This document shows positions 26,118 through 33,443 of a DNA stretch of 36,239 bases, in pieces. Position 1 is the first letter of the stretch, and each line of letters opens with the position of its first letter. Made by a program: the position numbers and the translations under genes. Source of the stretch: Lachnospiraceae bacterium (GTDB lineage Bacteria > Bacillota > Clostridia > Lachnospirales > Lachnospiraceae); NCBI GenBank assembly GCA_030537145.1, contig JAUNON010000010.1, forward strand, positions 1 to 36,239, written 5' to 3'. A model generated the notes under the pieces. It saw nothing but the letters and a program-made list of their open reading frames with translations. It was not told the DNA's origin and did no database searches.

Positions 26118-27839
26118 TCAAGAATCCTGTTCGGCCGTATCCTTTATCTTCCGGCTTGTCCCGAACACCCGGATCAGCGCATTCATAATCAGCACAATGC
26201 CGTATGTAATCATGATCAGTACTGTGGCGTACGCACAGGCCACACCGTAATTGCCCTTCTCTGCCTGTTCATTGATCTGGCAGGTGATCAGCAAATACTG
26301 CGGCGTCACCAGAAGAATAATAGCGGAAATCGCCGTTATGCTTCTTACAAATGCGGTCACAAGCCCGCTGAAGAAGGAATCCTTAATCAGAGGCAGCGTC
26401 ACCGTAAAAAATACCTTTGCGGAATTAGCCCCCATATCGTATGCAGATTCCTCAATGGAGGGATCGATCTGGCGCAGCGCTGAAATACCGCTCCGCGTAC
26501 CAGTGGGCAGGCTCCGCACAATAAATACGATGATCAGGATCAGCCCTGTGCCGTACAGATTGCTCAGAAAGCCGGTGCGGAACATACCGTTTGCAAAGCC
26601 CCGGATATAGCCGATGCCAAGCACGGTTCCCGGAACTGCCATGGCCAGCATAGATACGAATTCAATAAAGCCTTTTGAGCGGAACTTTTTCTTAACCACA
26701 AGATAGGAAATAATCATAGACAGCAGTGCCGTCAGCGGCGCTGCGATCAGGGAAAGCAAAATAGAGTCCTTAAATGCTTTCAGCCCGCTGGTTTTAAACA
26801 TGTACTGGAACCACTTCAGGCTCAGGGAATAGTCACGTCCCCACAGCTTAAACAAAGCGCCGAAGGGCACCATGATGTACATCAGTACAACGAAGGCAGC
26901 AGCCAGACCGCAGAAAATCGTCAGCGGCACTGTCACACTTTTGTCCGTAATCGGCATCCGGGCACGGGAGGCTTTTCCGGTCAGCGTTGCTGCCGTCTTT
27001 TTTTCCAGATAATATTTCTGGATCAGGAACAAAAGCAGCGTCAGGGAAAGCAAAACCACCGACATTGCTGCGGCTCCGGTGGAATCATAGGCACCCGTTA
27101 CCTGCAGGTAAATCGTTGTTGCCAATGTATCAAAAGAACCTCCGATCAGCATGGGATTTGCAAAGTCTGCCACAGATTCAATAAAGGTTACAAGAAACGC
27201 ATTTCCAAGTCCGGGCAAAAGGAGAGGAAGCGTTACACTGGTAAAGACCTTCCACCGGCTGGCTCCCATATCACGGGTAGCCTCCTCCAGGGAGGGATCA
27301 ATGTTTTTCAAAAGTCCCTTCAGCATCAGATAACACACCGGGAAAAAGGTCAGCGTCTGTACAATCGCAATTCCCTTAAGCCCATATACATTTGCATCAT
27401 AGATGCCCAGAAGCTTCCGGGTAATCAGGCCGCTTCGTCCAAACAGCATAATCATGGACAAAGACAGCACAAACGGCGGTGAAACCACCGGCAGCATAGA
27501 AACCACGGCAAATAATTTCTCCAGGATCTTTGTCCGTACCTTTACATACACCTCCACATAGGCAAATAAAAGTCCGATGAGCGTGGAGGCAAAGCCGGTA
27601 ATCAGACCCAGAGCAACCGTATTCCCAAACGCCTTACGGAATCGTTCCAGGCTCAGGACCCGCTGAAAAACAGAAAGGGTGATTCTGCCCTCCTCATAAA
27701 AGCTGTCTACCAGCAGCATCAGAAGGGGATATAAAATAAACAGCAGAAGAAAAACCAGCAGAACAATTATCATACTCACCAGAATCGGATCCGAAAAAAA
27801 CTTTTTCCGTTCCAGACGAGCATTCTGACCTTTTGTCAC
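26118..27839 (-). CDS. ABC transporter permease, two fused membrane domains (FbpB/AfuB-like)
   Basis: The 573-residue membrane protein holds two BPD_transp_1 domains in one chain, each with an EAA coupling loop: EEATRDMGASRWKVF in the first half and EESAYDMGANSAKVF in the second. About 12 hydrophobic segments are visible. Such fused permeases serve Fe(III), thiamine or phosphosugar/phosphonate importers. The start is GTG at 27839, set by AAAGGAGG 7 bases upstream; an in-frame TTG at 27878 would place this site inside the gene. It sits between the binding protein and ATPase genes, after a 274-base structured gap. Confidence 0.9.
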   Translation of the reverse strand: MTKGQNARLERKKFFSDPILVSMIIVLLVFLLLFILYPLLMLLVDSFYEEGRITLSVFQRVLSLERFRKAFGNTVALGLITGFASTLIGLLFAYVEVYVKVRTKILEKLFAVVSMLPVVSPPFVLSLSMIMLFGRSGLITRKLLGIYDANVYGLKGIAIVQTLTFFPVCYLMLKGLLKNIDPSLEEATRDMGASRWKVFTSVTLPLLLPGLGNAFLVTFIESVADFANPMLIGGSFDTLATTIYLQVTGAYDSTGAAAMSVVLLSLTLLLFLIQKYYLEKKTAATLTGKASRARMPITDKSVTVPLTIFCGLAAAFVVLMYIMVPFGALFKLWGRDYSLSLKWFQYMFKTSGLKAFKDSILLSLIAAPLTALLSMIISYLVVKKKFRSKGFIEFVSMLAMAVPGTVLGIGYIRGFANGMFRTGFLSNLYGTGLILIIVFIVRSLPTGTRSGISALRQIDPSIEESAYDMGANSAKVFFTVTLPLIKDSFFSGLVTAFVRSITAISAIILLVTPQYLLITCQINEQAEKGNYGVACAYATVLIMITYGIVLIMNALIRVFGTSRKIKDTAEQDS

Positions 27840-27947
27840 TATGATTCCTCCTTTCAGATTTCTATAATCTTTTATCAATATGGTAACTTACACGTGCATA
27901 CAGCTTTCAAAGCCATCAGAAGCTTTCCGGAGAAAAACGGTAAAGAA

Positions 27948-28014
27948 GCTGCTGCAAAATCAAAGTGCAGAAGTTTCCGGATACAGAATTTTGCATATTG
28001 AATTTTGCAGCAGC
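27948..28014 (-). repeat. inverted repeat in the SBP-permease gap
   Basis: Perfect 13-bp arms (GCTGCTGCAAAAT at 27948-27960 and ATTTTGCAGCAGC at 28002-28014) enclose 41 bases. Two smaller perfect hairpins lie nearer the binding-protein stop: 28063-28077 (CCATC/GATGG) and 28085-28102 (GTATTT/AAATAC). None is followed by a proper T-run on the minus strand. I read them as possible mRNA-stabilising or attenuating structures that favour the binding-protein part of the message. The 274-base gap holds no gene I can support. Confidence 0.5.
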
Positions 28015-28113
28015 CTGCAGCTATCATTTATCTTATTTTACCAGGTGTTTTCCGGATGTCCTCCATCGCAGGGATGGCCTTTCCGTATTTTCCCATAAAT
28101 ACTGGTTTCAATA

Positions 28114-29205
28114 TTACTCTGTCATGAAACGGTCGTCTGCGGAATCACCCAGAGCTGCAAAGAAGTCCTCTACATACTGTGCGATATTGTTCTTTGCATC
28201 CTCGAAATCATAATCAATCGTGTTATTCATATCAAGGCCGAACTGCTCTGCTTCCTCCGGCTGCGTAGCGTTTGAGATTACAAGGAACTGGTAGGAACCG
28301 TTTTCCTTTGCAATGTCTACACAATCCGGGCTGAGTGCATATTCAATCCACAACTTGGCTGCATTGGGATGTGCGCAGCCTTTGAAAATAGCAGTTGCAC
28401 CGATCTCGAAGGAAGTGCCGTCCTCCGGAACGATCAGTTCAATATTGTCATATCCCTGAAGGATCTGATAAATACCGTCATGCAGGAAGCCAACGCCGAT
28501 CACGCACTCGCCGGGGCCTACCATCTTAGACGGACCGGAGCCGGACTTCGTGTACTGAGATACGTTCTTATCCAGCGCCTTGAAGTATTCCATTGCTTCG
28601 TCATGTCCCTTCATCTGTATCATCGTGTTGATGATAAGCTTCGCAGTACCTGCCGTATTCGGGTTCGACAGCATGATCAGGCCTTCATATTCTTCCTTTG
28701 TCAGATCATCCCAGGTCTTGGGAGCTTCAAGCCCCAGCCGTTCCAGCTCTTCCGAATTCGCCATAAATCCAAGGATACCTTTATAAATGCCGTACCAGCA
28801 ATTCGTAGGATCCTTATACTCTTCACCGATCAGATTTCCCGCATTCAAAGCCTCATACGGCTCCAGAAGATCTGCTGCTACCGCTTCATTGTACGGGTCG
28901 GTGGTTCCGCCGAACCACACATCGCCGGACGGATTTCCTGCTTCCTCAGAGATTTTGGTATAAACCTCAGAAGTGGAAAGGCGCTGGTAGCTGACCTTGA
29001 TATCATACAGACTCTCAAATTTCTGGCAGGCTGCCGCAAGATATTCTTCTTCACAGGAACCGTATACGGTCAGCTCACCCTCTTCTTTTGCCGCCTCAAT
29101 CAAGGCATCCATATCTCCTGACGCTTCCTCAGCCATTACCGGTATGGAACCAAAAAGACTCATTGTCATGATACCGGCCAAAACAAGTGCTAATTTCTTT
29201 TTCAT
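28114..29205 (-). CDS. ABC transporter substrate-binding protein (AfuA/FbpA-like), no lipobox
   Basis: The 363-residue protein has a signal peptide (KKKLALVLAG start, hydrophobic core, cleavage likely after PVMA at residue 24). The mature solute-binding domain shows GELTVYGSCEEEY, GDVWFGGTTDPYNEA, PKTWDDLTKEEYEGLIML and VIGVGFLHDG. These are typical of the SBP family that binds ferric iron, phosphosugars or phosphonates. No cysteine occurs at the signal-peptide end, which is unusual because Gram-positive binding proteins are normally lipid-anchored. GGAGGT precedes ATG 29205 by 7 bases. It is the first gene of the importer operon. Confidence 0.9.
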   Translation of the reverse strand: MKKKLALVLAGIMTMSLFGSIPVMAEEASGDMDALIEAAKEEGELTVYGSCEEEYLAAACQKFESLYDIKVSYQRLSTSEVYTKISEEAGNPSGDVWFGGTTDPYNEAVAADLLEPYEALNAGNLIGEEYKDPTNCWYGIYKGILGFMANSEELERLGLEAPKTWDDLTKEEYEGLIMLSNPNTAGTAKLIINTMIQMKGHDEAMEYFKALDKNVSQYTKSGSGPSKMVGPGECVIGVGFLHDGIYQILQGYDNIELIVPEDGTSFEIGATAIFKGCAHPNAAKLWIEYALSPDCVDIAKENGSYQFLVISNATQPEEAEQFGLDMNNTIDYDFEDAKNNIAQYVEDFFAALGDSADDRFMTE

Positions 29206-29260
29206 TTTGCTACCTCCATTCGTGATAATTATGTAAATCATTTCTCATGACTCTACTTTG

Positions 29261-29266
29261 ATTATA
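29261..29266 (-). promoter_or_regulatory. -10 box of the ABC importer operon
   Basis: A consensus TATAAT on the minus strand lies 56 bases before the binding-protein ATG. No good -35 hexamer is found at 16-18 bases; the upstream DNA is A/T-rich. This is the only promoter-like site between rlmH and the importer genes, and I see no terminator there. Confidence 0.45.
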
Positions 29267-29364
29267 CACATTTTTTACAAAAAAGGAAGAGAAAATTTCA
29301 AATTATTAATCATTTTATCTAACACGCCGCAATCTCATCTCTTTGATGTGGAAATCGATCTGCC

Positions 29365-29844
29365 TTATTTATGATATGGCTCATGATTTATAATCCGGTA
29401 ACACCGGTAGATCTGTTCCAGTAAAATCACCCGCATCAACTGATGGGGAAACGTCATATCAGAAAACGAAAGCAGAAAATCTGCCCGTTTTAAAACCTCC
29501 GGCGCCAGCCCCAGGGAGCCGCCGATTACAAACACAATATGGCTGGTCCCCTGCACGCCCAAACGCTCCAACTTCCCGGCAAATTCCTCCGAGCTCAGCT
29601 TTTTTCCCTCAATAGCCAATGCAATCACATAAGCATCCTCTTTCACTACCTTTAAGATCCTCTGCCCTTCCTTCTGTTTTATCTGAAGCTCCATAGCTTC
29701 GGAAGCCTTATCCGGCGTCTGCTCATCGGGCAGCTCTATGATTTCCAGCTTACAGTAACGGGTTAGCCGCTTCCTGTATTCCAAAATGGCATCGGACAGA
29801 TATTTTTCCTTTATTTTTCCCACAGAAACAACCGTAATATTCAT
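29365..29844 (-). CDS. rlmH: 23S rRNA (pseudouridine1915-N3)-methyltransferase RlmH
   Basis: The 159-residue SPOUT methyltransferase has the full family length. It shows MNITVVSVGKIKEKYL at the start, the knot/SAM region VFVIGGSLGLAPEVL (about 103-117) and the conserved end FPHQLMRVILLEQIYRCYRI with EPYHK as last residues. It methylates N3 of pseudouridine 1915 in helix 69 of 23S rRNA on the assembled ribosome. The ATG at 29844 follows AAGGAAAAAGCGG. A 116-base gap to the hydrolase gene contains one copy of the 28-bp element. Confidence 0.97.
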   Translation of the reverse strand: MNITVVSVGKIKEKYLSDAILEYRKRLTRYCKLEIIELPDEQTPDKASEAMELQIKQKEGQRILKVVKEDAYVIALAIEGKKLSSEEFAGKLERLGVQGTSHIVFVIGGSLGLAPEVLKRADFLLSFSDMTFPHQLMRVILLEQIYRCYRIINHEPYHK

Positions 29845-29900
29845 TCCGCTTTTTCCTTTTTATTTCCTGAATCTGAATGCATTCTTTCTCTTCTCTGATG

Positions 29901-29929
29901 CATGGAAACGCTTCAAATATCGTTTGAAG
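29901..29929 (-). repeat. 28-bp element, copy A (LacI/CcpA-like box plus palindrome)
   Basis: This copy, between rlmH and the hydrolase gene, matches copy B at 26 of 28 positions in the same orientation, with 18 consecutive identical bases. Read on the minus strand it contains TTGAAGCGTTTCCA, close to catabolite-responsive and other LacI-family operators. Next to it lies the palindrome CTTCAAA-N5-TTTGAAG. Beyond it, AGCGTTTC (29936-29943) can pair with GAAACGCT in the repeat, extending the stem. The -10 seen at copy B is degenerate here (CATCAG). Confidence 0.6.
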
Positions 29930-29960
29930 CCTCTCAGCGTTTCTCTGTTCGACCGGAAAT

Positions 29961-30725
29961 TTATATGAAATAATCAAATACATACTTCATAGCTGTTTTG
30001 AATTGCTTCCTGTTGAACCCATGTCCGGCGCCTTCTATAATTTTCAAATCAGAACGTTCATTTTTTGATGTTTCCAATGCCTTCTGTGCATATCCCAGGT
30101 CAACGATTTTATCCTGATCTCCGTGTATGATCAGCATCGGACAGCTTATCTTTTTGATCTCCTCATAAATGTCTATCCTGATAGCCGATTTCGGATATTC
30201 GGGCGACAATTTAAACATTTTCCGTTTGAATGTCTGTTCGATATTTTCAGGATCAAATTCTATCGTCATCATTTTTCCCTTTTTGGCATCATCAGGAATA
30301 CAGAATGCAGGGTATATTAATACCAGTTTATCTATTTTTTCCTTCAGCTCCGCAGCCACCAGGCAGGAAACAAATCCGCCCTGGCTTGCTCCGAATAGGA
30401 TCAAACGCCGTATATCGATATCGTTTAGGGTTTTCACATAATTTATCACACAGATGAGATCCTCTTTTTCCGTGTCGATCGTCATATCGCTGAAATCGCC
30501 GTCACTTTTACTAAAGATTGCGCCTCCGCAAAAATCATATGTAAAAACAACATACCCCTGCCTTGCCAGTTCAACAGCATACTTTTTCATGACTTTCTGA
30601 TTCATCAAAAAAGCATGGCTCATAATAACGGGAATTCCGGTATTCTTCTCTGCCTTATATTCCATCCCACGGATCACAAACCCATTTCGCTTGCAGGAAT
30701 AGCTTCTTCTCTGTACTTTTGGCAT
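29961..30725 (-). CDS. alpha/beta hydrolase (S33-type esterase/peptidase-like)
   Basis: The 254-residue cytoplasmic protein has the hydrolase nucleophile elbow GASQGG (Ser114), an acid in HGDQDKIV (Asp205 likely) and the catalytic histidine in GAGHGF (His235). An oxyanion-type SHAFLMN segment lies at 36-42. This is the layout of small esterases, including cinnamoyl/feruloyl esterases of gut Firmicutes, but the substrate is unknown. AAGGAGAG precedes ATG 30725. The gene is clearly more AT-rich than its neighbours (counted lines run about 32-42% GC against about 55% nearby) and is flanked by two near-identical elements, so it may be acquired. It has its own promoter. Confidence 0.88.
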   Translation of the reverse strand: MPKVQRRSYSCKRNGFVIRGMEYKAEKNTGIPVIMSHAFLMNQKVMKKYAVELARQGYVVFTYDFCGGAIFSKSDGDFSDMTIDTEKEDLICVINYVKTLNDIDIRRLILFGASQGGFVSCLVAAELKEKIDKLVLIYPAFCIPDDAKKGKMMTIEFDPENIEQTFKRKMFKLSPEYPKSAIRIDIYEEIKKISCPMLIIHGDQDKIVDLGYAQKALETSKNERSDLKIIEGAGHGFNRKQFKTAMKYVFDYFI

Positions 30726-30775
30726 TACCTATCTCTCCTTCATCGATTTTTGTTTTATCACACCTATCCTTTTCC

Positions 30776-30804
30776 ATTATACATGGAAACGCTTCAAATG
30801 TCAT
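30776..30804 (-). promoter_or_regulatory. promoter of the hydrolase gene
   Basis: ATGACA (30804-30799) and TATAAT (30781-30776) on the minus strand are 17 bases apart; five of six -35 bases match. Element copy B fills the space from the -35 up to the edge of the -10, so binding there would block initiation. Confidence 0.7.
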
Positions 30805-30809
30805 TTGAA
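30782..30809 (-). repeat. 28-bp element, copy B, inside the hydrolase promoter
   Basis: Second copy of the element at 29901. A 17-bp palindrome, TTCAAAT-GTC-ATTTGAA (30793-30809), is centred on the -35. The box TTGAAGCGTTTCCA covers the spacer between -35 and -10. By my count the 16-base window around it agrees with the cre consensus at 14 positions. Confidence 0.6.
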
Positions 30810-30822
30810 ATACGGAGTGAGA

Positions 30823-30853
30823 TAAAACAAAACCCCCCGGCCAGTGCCGGGGG
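30823..30853 (-). terminator. rho-independent terminator of nfnAB
   Basis: On the minus strand CCCCCGGC-ACTG-GCCGGGGG forms a perfect 8-bp stem with a 4-base loop, followed at once by GTTTTGTTTTAT. It begins 17 bases after the nfnB stop. It is the strongest terminator in the window and separates nfnAB from the hydrolase gene. Confidence 0.93.
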
Positions 30854-30870
30854 ATTCTTACCTAGCAGAT

Positions 30871-32262
30871 TTAATTTCTGCTCTTAATATACTCGTCAAT
30901 ACCCTTTGCCGCTTTCTTTCCGGCACCCATGGCCAGAATAACAGTAGCTGCGCCTGTCACAGCATCGCCGCCGGCATATACGCCCTCCTTGGAGGTAGCG
31001 CCTGTCTCTTCATCGGCAATAATGCATTTTCTCTTGTTCGTATCCAGCCCATAGGTAGTAGAAGAAATCAGCGGGTTGGGGGAGGTTCCCAGAGACATAA
31101 TCACGGTATCCAGCTCCAGATCAAACTCCGATCCCGGAATCTCAACCGGACGTCTCCTGCCGGAAGCATCCGGCTCACCCAGCTCCATCTTCACACAGGT
31201 CATGCCTTTTACAAACCCGTTCTCATCCACCAGAATCTCCTTCGGATTGGTCAGCAGGTCAAAGATAATACCCTCTTCCTTTGCGTGATGTACCTCTTCC
31301 TTACGTGCCGGAAGCTCTGCCTCACTGCGGCGGTATACGATATGTACCTCAGCGCCGAGACGAAGTGCCGTTCTGGCAGCATCCATAGCCACATTTCCGC
31401 CGCCTACCACAGCTACCTTCTTGCCGTGTGCGATAGGCGTATCGTAATCCTCACGGAATGCCTTCATCAGATTGTTTCTGGTCAGATATTCGTTTGCGGA
31501 GAACACGCCCTTTGCCTGTTCGCCCGGAATACCCATAAACATGGGAAGTCCGGCACCGGAGCCGATGAATACAGCTTCAAAGCCTTCCTCTGTCAGCAGA
31601 TCATCGATCGTAACAGACTTACCTACTACTACGTTTGTCTCAATCTTAACACCAAGCGCCTTTACATTTTCCACTTCCTTGGCAACTACCTTGTCCTTGG
31701 GGAGACGGAATTCCGGAATACCGTAAACAAGCACGCCGCCGGCTTTGTGCAGCGCCTCAAAAATCGTAACATCATAGCCCATTTTCGCCAGATCGCCTGC
31801 ACAGGTCAGTCCGGAAGGACCGGAACCAATCACTGCAATCTTATGGCCGTTCTTTTCTGCAGGAGCTTCCGGCTTGATGCCGTTCTCTCTTGCCCAGTCA
31901 GCAACGAACCGCTCCAGCTTACCGATGGAGACCGCTTCCCCTTTGATACCACGGATACATTTTCCTTCGCACTGAGTCTCCTGGGGACATACACGTCCAC
32001 AGATAGCCGGAAGAGCGCTGGACTGAGAAATCACCTTGTAAGCTTCCTCGAATCTGCCTTCCTTAACCTCTGCGATAAAATCCGGAATATTAATATTTAC
32101 AGGGCATCCCTGTACGCATTTTGCATTTTTACAATGGAGACATCTGGATGCCTCCTCCATAGCCTCTTCTTTGTTATATCCAAGACAAACCTCTTCAAAG
32201 TTTGTAGCTCTTACCTGGGGATCCTGTTCTGCAACCGGAACCTTCTTTAATACGTCTGCCAT
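30871..32262 (-). CDS. nfnB: NfnB, large subunit of NADH-dependent ferredoxin:NADP+ oxidoreductase (GltA-like)
   Basis: The 463-residue flavoprotein has eight N-terminal cysteines for two [4Fe-4S] clusters (41, 44, 49, 53 and 88, 92, 98, 102), an FAD motif VIGSGPSG (144-151) and an NADPH-binding motif VVGGGNVAMDAA (285-296). This fits both the glutamate synthase small subunit and NfnB. Databases often call it GltA, but directly upstream lies the NfnA-type subunit and no glutamate synthase large subunit is present, so I favour NfnB. The complex couples ferredoxin and NADH oxidation to NADP+ reduction by flavin-based bifurcation. The start overlaps the nfnA stop by one base (TAATG). The ribosome binding site GGAGGTGA encodes Gly-Gly near the end of NfnA. 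Confidence 0.9.
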   Translation of the reverse strand: MADVLKKVPVAEQDPQVRATNFEEVCLGYNKEEAMEEASRCLHCKNAKCVQGCPVNINIPDFIAEVKEGRFEEAYKVISQSSALPAICGRVCPQETQCEGKCIRGIKGEAVSIGKLERFVADWARENGIKPEAPAEKNGHKIAVIGSGPSGLTCAGDLAKMGYDVTIFEALHKAGGVLVYGIPEFRLPKDKVVAKEVENVKALGVKIETNVVVGKSVTIDDLLTEEGFEAVFIGSGAGLPMFMGIPGEQAKGVFSANEYLTRNNLMKAFREDYDTPIAHGKKVAVVGGGNVAMDAARTALRLGAEVHIVYRRSEAELPARKEEVHHAKEEGIIFDLLTNPKEILVDENGFVKGMTCVKMELGEPDASGRRRPVEIPGSEFDLELDTVIMSLGTSPNPLISSTTYGLDTNKRKCIIADEETGATSKEGVYAGGDAVTGAATVILAMGAGKKAAKGIDEYIKSRN

Positions 32263-33152
32263 TATTTGTCACCTCCGCACTGTCCGCATCCGCCGTGATG
32301 CGTTTCGCCTTCCTGCTCTTTCAGCAGGGCACGTCCCTCATCCGTCTTGTACATAGTCGCTCTCTTCATGGCAGCATCAAAATCTACCAGATGACCGTCA
32401 AATTCCGGACCGTCCACACATGCAAACTTCACTTCATCGCCTACAACCAGACGACAGGCACCGCACATACCGGTACCATCTACCATGATGGGGTTCATGC
32501 TGACAACCGTATGCAGATTGTGTTTCTTGGTGGTCAGGCAGCAGAATTTCATCATAATCATGGGTCCGATGGCTACACAGTGGTCATATTCTTTGCCTTC
32601 TACATCAATCAGGTCGTCGATTACCTTCGTAACCATACCGCTGCGGCCATAGGAACCGTCATCTGTAGTCACATATACATTAGCAGCAACCTTCTTCATC
32701 TCTTCTTCCAGGATCACCAGATTCTTGGTTTTTGCACCGATGATAACGTCACAGTCAATCCCGTGCTCATGAAGCCATTTTGCCTGCGGATATACGGGAG
32801 CAGTTCCCACACCGCCCGCCACGAACAGAATTTTTTTCTTTTTCACTTCTTCCAGCGGGTCTGTGCACAAATCAGACGGCTGTCCCAACGGTCCTACAAA
32901 ATCCATGAAAGAATCACCCGCTTTCAGGAATTCATATTTGTGAGTGCTGGCACCGATCGGCTGGAATACAATCGTAATAGTGCCCTTTTCGCGATTATAA
33001 TCGCAGATGGTGAGAGGAACTCTCTCGGATGTCTCGTCCAGTTTTACAATAATGAACTGGCCAGGCAGACAATGTTTGGCAACACGCGGAGCTTCTACGA
33101 CCATTTCGTAGATATTGCCCGCAAGCTTTCTTGTTTCCAAAATCTTGTACAT
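32262..33152 (-). CDS. nfnA: NfnA, small subunit of NADH-dependent ferredoxin:NADP+ oxidoreductase
   Basis: The 296-residue protein belongs to the ferredoxin-NADP reductase/dihydroorotate dehydrogenase electron-transfer family. It has the FAD-binding RVPLTICDY (44-52), the NAD-binding FVAGGVGTAPVYPQ (110-123) and a [2Fe-2S] region GMCGAC plus FAC (Cys230, 233, 245). Length and partner match NfnA, also called SudB in sulfide dehydrogenase. The C-terminus is an unusual THHGGCGQCGGDK tail with two extra cysteines. GGAGGT lies 7 bases before ATG 33152. A promoter and a leader of about 196 bases precede it. Confidence 0.9.
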   Translation of the reverse strand: MYKILETRKLAGNIYEMVVEAPRVAKHCLPGQFIIVKLDETSERVPLTICDYNREKGTITIVFQPIGASTHKYEFLKAGDSFMDFVGPLGQPSDLCTDPLEEVKKKKILFVAGGVGTAPVYPQAKWLHEHGIDCDVIIGAKTKNLVILEEEMKKVAANVYVTTDDGSYGRSGMVTKVIDDLIDVEGKEYDHCVAIGPMIMMKFCCLTTKKHNLHTVVSMNPIMVDGTGMCGACRLVVGDEVKFACVDGPEFDGHLVDFDAAMKRATMYKTDEGRALLKEQEGETHHGGCGQCGGDK

Positions 33153-33186
33153 AACATACCTCCATATATTTTGATGGAACCCCAAA

Positions 33187-33335
33187 ATTCATTCCAAATG
33201 GCAGAATGAATCTGCAGCCCCATTTTTTCATGATATTAGGAAAGTGCTCACTTTCTTATATCACAAAAGCACTTCGTACGGTGATGCGCACGGATGCATC
33301 AGGTAATTGATTGCTGCGCAATCTGCATCCGGTGC
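33187..33335 (-). promoter_or_regulatory. structured 5' leader of nfnAB
   Basis: Three structured parts occur between the start near 33348 and the nfnA ATG. First, CGGATGCA (33331-33324) pairs with TGCATCCG (33298-33291) and encloses a perfect GATTGC-GCA-GCAATC hairpin. Second, GAAAGTG-AG-CACTTTC (33255-33240) is extended by GATAT/ATATC. Third, ATTCATTC (33211-33204) pairs with GAATGAAT (33194-33187), or else GCAGA pairs with TCTGC in 33215-33201; these two cannot form together. I recognise no known riboswitch class. The 291-base gap to ftsK holds this leader and promoter but no gene. Confidence 0.5.
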
Positions 33336-33354
33336 AAAAATGCTATACATTGTA

Positions 33355-33383
33355 AGTATAAAACATAGAAACACAAAATTCAA
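33355..33383 (-). promoter_or_regulatory. SigA-type promoter of nfnAB
   Basis: TTGAAT (33383-33378) and TATACT (33360-33355) on the minus strand are 17 bases apart in A/T-rich DNA. The predicted start near 33348 gives a leader of about 196 bases. Confidence 0.75.
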
Positions 33384-33443
33384 CAAAAAACTGGCTATTG
33401 TGCACAAATAAAGTAACAGTTCAGCCCAGGGCTTTGGCGGGAA

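Noticed and set aside
29750..29983. Minus-strand 77-codon frame between the hydrolase and rlmH
   Set aside because: It overlaps both genes in another frame, contains copy A of the repeat, and has no convincing start site.
30844..32250. Plus-strand open frame of 468 codons opposite nfnB
   Set aside because: It is antisense to a well-conserved gene, has no ribosome binding site at its start, and its translation shows no recognisable domain.
32995..33231. Minus-strand 78-codon frame starting in the nfnA leader
   Set aside because: Its ATG lacks a ribosome binding site and it runs out of frame into nfnA; a leader-peptide role cannot be excluded but is unsupported.
33420..33443. AGCCC-T-GGGCT as ftsK terminator
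   Set aside because: The loop would be a single base and no T-run follows, so it is not a credible terminator.
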